Assembly: GCA_035048815.1 (NCBI GenBank) | Contig: JAUCBN010000036.1 | Span: 940,001 to 1,004,000 of the forward strand | Reading direction: 5' to 3' | Length of the DNA stretch: 64,000 nucleotides | From: Abelmoschus esculentus | Taxonomy: Eukaryota > Streptophyta > Magnoliopsida > Malvales > Malvaceae | Shown here: in pieces, positions 58,071 through 64,000 of the stretch | Layout of the letters: each line of letters opens with the position of its first letter | Position numbering within the stretch: the first letter of the stretch is position 1 | Notes under the pieces: model-generated | The model's database searches: none | Told to the model about the DNA's origin: nothing | What the model saw: only the letters and a program-made list of their open reading frames with translations | Program-made: the position numbers and the translations under genes

Positions 58071-58775
58071 TATTCTAGAATAACATAACCCTTGTCAAAC
58101 TGTTGTTGGAAATGTTGAACCCATGATTGTCTCTGAGTTATTCTTTATTATAAAAACATAAATTAAAGTCGGCATTGAATTCCTGGGAACTAAAAACAAA
58201 TCCAATTGACCTCAAGGCCAACCACTTTGAATCTTTGATTGCAGTTTCACAACAACAAGATTTCTATTTGTAGATGAAATTTCTGGGAATTAAATACAAA
58301 TTCCATGGACCTCAACTCCGGTTCCAAGTAAAACAACAACAGTAAAAGCGAAGCCGTAGCAAGAAAAGTAATCACTTCTCTAGTTCTAAACACTGTAAGA
58401 ATTATGACCAAGAAAAGAAATGGTCAAATTTTGGAATTACAGCTGATTGTTCAGAGTTTGAAAGCTGTTGGGTGTCAAAATGGAGGTATTGAACAAGGAA
58501 AATGGAGAAGGTGGACTAAAGTTGATACGGTGGATCTAGACGATTCATTCTTTATAGATTTAGAGTGAAGAATCATAGATAATTGTTGGGAGTTTGAAAG
58601 TCACAATTCCTAGAGACGAAATGTATCTTTCTTCCATTAGCGTATACAGGTACAAGAGAAAAGTAGTGTCTAAATAACACATGGAGGACTTTTGTCCTTG
58701 TCTTGACTCTTGCATTTGTATTAAACGTATGTTACTACATTGCTTCCCTTTCATTGTCCTTGTCTTAACCAAAAC
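58071..58775. other. Intergenic: LINE flank and S-domain kinase promoter
   Basis: 58,071-58,330 may belong to the LINE 3' part. A phrase recurs there: ATTGAATTCCTGGGAACTAA at 58,176 against AATTTCTGGGAATTAAATAC at 58,278, followed by similar CCTCAA sequences. The rest is promoter of the receptor kinase. No gene is seen. Confidence 0.4.
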
Positions 58776-61681
<2,906 letters not shown>

Positions 61682-62478
61682 TTAAAAGACTCGGTCGAGC
61701 ACTTCGTATATCATCCATCAGCCGAATTGCAGGATTCAGATGGAAGACTAAATGTTTCTTTTGTGTTGGTTCTTGTAAATCATACAATTAGCACATCAAC
61801 ATGTGCAATTCAATCAACTTTATTATGCTGTTGCAGAAAAAGAAAGAGATATGACTTCAAGCAGACAACTAGATGGTGTAGCTCAGTTAAATGCCTATTT
61901 TGGGTCAACCATTGATCAAGTAAAGCCTGAAGAGAACATGTGCTGCCCTGCTGGGGTTCCCCTTTCCATCTTTTTCTGCAACATTGACTAGCTTCTAAGT
62001 TCTAACTTACAGCATAACCAGCCTTAACACGGCTCGTTCGAGCCGGTTTTGAAAAAAAATGAATAGTCGGAACAACATAGGCTATGCTAAACAGATGCCA
62101 TGGACTAAACAAAAGCAGGTGATCATATGATGACAATAATGCAGAAGTGTAGGTAATCTAAAAACAGCATGTGAATGCCATGTTGTTCTACAAAATTTAG
62201 ATCTGCATCATCTGATTGCAGACATATTTGTATAATTTTACATAAATTTGGCAATTTGATTATGATTGAAAGAACTTGGATCATGATTTAATGCAAAATG
62301 CATCTGAAATACCTTAAAATAGTCCATTGTTAATTCATAAAAGAAGGTATAGTAAGAGAATGAGAGACTATTATAATTTATATTGTAAGGGTCAAAATAC
62401 CTGCCAAGTCCCTCTAGTATAGGGATTGTATCAATTTAGTCTACTATTAAATAGATAAATCTGATCTCTCTATTATAG

Positions 62479-62674
62479 GAAGACTATATCATGAACCATT
62501 TTTATCACGTCATTCTAATCTATACAATCAGGTCCGTTCATCTTTAAAAAGTACTCACTTATTAATTACATGTAAAAAAAAGATGATAATTCACCTTAAA
62601 AATATGAGATGGATAAATTTGATTGGTTAGAACCACGAATAACGTGATACAAATAATTCATGATATAATTTCTC
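62479..62674. mobile_element. Family-B MITE, copy B3 (diverged)
   Basis: 196 bp. The left end GAAGACTATATCATGAACCA and the complement of the right end, GAGAAATTATATCATGAATT, form inverted termini. A perfect 9-bp target duplication CTATTATAG lies at 62470-62478 and 62675-62683. The middle (AATTCACCTTAAAA, GAGATGGATAAATTTGATTG) differs from copies B1/B2 and matches the half element at 32.6 kb, so it is a subfamily. Confidence 0.88.
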
Positions 62675-63092
62675 CTATTATAGAAACCGGATCAAATTAG
62701 TCCCTCTATTATTAAATGAATTGATTTAGTCCTTAAACCAGTAAAAAAATCAAAATTAAATTGAGAATGAAAAATTTTAATTGCCATTTTTAATTTAATA
62801 AAAACGGTCTTATTTGATTTTTTTTTCTTTCTAAAACATAAAATAAATTTGTCTAATTTATAACAGAGATACGAATTCAAATCGATTAAATCGAATATCC
62901 CTCATAATAGAGGGACCTAACATTGTAAGCTATGGGGATTCTTCATTAGGTGATTCCTTGAACATTGGGTGTCCTTTCACAGCTGTCTTCACCTTTCAGT
63001 TCCACAACACAAGGCTGCTTTGTTTTCTTCTAATATTCTCCCATCCCAACAATCAATTGTCCCCACTTCCATCAATAATGTCACTTTATATG

Positions 63093-63294
63093 AAAAAATT
63101 ATATCATGGGTAAGTCTCATCACCTGTCCATGAGATTAATCAATAAAAATTATTAATTTCATCAATTTTTTTCATGTCATAATTGTTTCCAAAGTGAATC
63201 TTCACTTGAAAAATTAAAAAATAATGAGATGGACAGTTTTTATTAGTTAGTCTCATGAATGACGTGGTGGAACTGACCTATGATATAATTTTTC
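63093..63294. mobile_element. Family-B MITE, copy B2
   Basis: 202 bp, starting AAAAAATTATATCATGGGTA; the right end is the complement of GAAAAATTATATCATAGGTC. A perfect 9-bp target duplication CTTTATATG lies at 63084-63092 and 63295-63303. It shares the inner AGTGAATCTTCACTTGAAAA block with copy B1. Confidence 0.9.
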
Positions 63295-64000
63295 CTTTAT
63301 ATGGCATATGTATATATACATAAATATATAAACTCTTTATTTCATATGTATTTAGATTTAATTTTTTATTAATATAATAGTGATTATAAATTAATATTTA
63401 TTTATATATTTTTTATTTTTTACAATAACCATATGCCTTATAAACAAGATAATTTTAATTTAAACGTGTTATTTGTGATAAATATTATCTATTTTTCCAT
63501 CGGCATGCTTGTTAGGTTTTATTTAGACTTAAAATATATAAGTATAAAGTTTATGTTTTATAATTTATAATTTAAGACGGTATTTATCTTATAAAACCTG
63601 AATTTAATTATTTTATTCGTAAGATGTTTATTTATTAAAAAGTTAAAAGAATTTATAAATAAATATTAATTTATAATTACCTTTAGATTAATCATAATGA
63701 GTATTTTTGAGTTAACGATCAACGATACGAAGGATTTAATTGATTATAATTTAAAATTTGAAAATTTAATTAATTATAATTTAAAATTTAAAGATTCAAT
63801 TAAATAAAAAATATAAAAAAAATATTTTTTAATTTTTCATTGAGGAGAAAAACCTTTAAGCAATAAATTAAAATCCACGTCATTCATGTATTAAAATATT
63901 TTTCATAAATATAATATCTCCGTGTACTATATTTTGTTCTTTAAGGCAACGGTTCATGTGTTTCCATTGAGGGCATAAGGGAAGGATATATCACATCATA

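Larger units (their letters stand above)
61682..64000. other. 3' flank and AT-rich intergenic region with nested MITEs
   Basis: 61,682-62,060 has near-coding composition and a frame at 61,803-61,991, which I cannot assign; it may be 3' UTR. 62,390-62,935 looks like an older element with inverted TCCCTCTA ends, split by a family-B MITE. A second family-B MITE is at 63093-63294. The remainder to 64,000 is AT-rich spacer. Confidence 0.5.

Noticed and set aside
61803..61991. 62-codon frame downstream of the S-domain kinase as a separate gene
   Set aside because: No known family, overlaps another frame of equal length, most likely 3' UTR of the kinase gene.

Overview
This window is nuclear DNA from a flowering plant, a eudicot. 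Genes are split by many short introns with GT-AG borders, the spacers are very AT-rich, and the proteins belong to plant-specific families (LBD transcription factor, PYR/PYL ABA receptor, TBL O-acetyltransferases, S-domain and LRR receptor kinases). A PR-1-type ectodomain joined to a receptor-kinase domain, a fusion reported in cacao, and the general look of the proteins point to the Malvaceae (cotton/cacao relatives). That placement is inference.

Layout. 2.1-5.1 kb (-): Golgi PMT23-type methyltransferase, 8 exons, 610 aa. 6.0-9.7 kb (-): histidine-acid phosphatase of the MINPP type, 11 exons, 491 aa. 9.7-14.8 kb: AT-rich spacer. 14.8-15.5 kb (+): LBD12-like LOB-domain factor. 17.4-19.15 kb (-): PR-1 receptor-kinase locus broken by one 5-nt slippage, facing a decayed inverted partial copy of itself at 19.4-19.8 kb (+). 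21.4-24.2 kb (+): TBL33-type xylan O-acetyltransferase. 28.8-29.5 kb (-): PYL4/5/6-type ABA receptor. 34.5-37.0 kb (-): IMK2/3-type LRR receptor (pseudo)kinase whose reading frame is broken by an exact 38-bp tandem duplication. 40.5-41.1 kb (-): PRA1.B protein. 42.2-43.4 kb (-): small Sel1-repeat protein. 44.7-46.2 kb: 1.47-kb non-autonomous Mutator-like element. 47.0-48.7 kb (-): large PLAC8-domain membrane protein. 51.1-53.3 kb (+): IMP4 (U3 snoRNP). 54.6-56.7 kb (+): a second TBL gene of another subgroup. 57.1-58.1 kb (-): relics of a UBP24-like gene and a LINE. 58.8-61.7 kb (+): S-domain (G-type lectin) receptor kinase of the CES101 type. 61.7-64 kb: nested MITEs.

The genes are independent plant genes, not an operon. 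From memory, the gene order matches Arabidopsis blocks: PMT23-TBL33-PYL6-PRA1.B2 on chromosome 2, IMK3-PRA1.B1 on chromosome 3, and PLAC8-PRA1.B3-PYL5 on chromosome 5. This suggests a conserved ancestral segment into which the PR-1 receptor kinase, the S-domain kinase and the transposons were inserted. Themes are Golgi/cell-wall modification (PMT23, two TBLs), ABA perception, receptor kinases and ribosome biogenesis.

Mobile DNA: two related families of about 200-bp MITEs, several copies with 9-bp target duplications, and one 1.47-kb element with about 350-bp inverted ends, a TTTAATTTT 9-bp target duplication, a tRNA-like block and several CACGTG palindromes.
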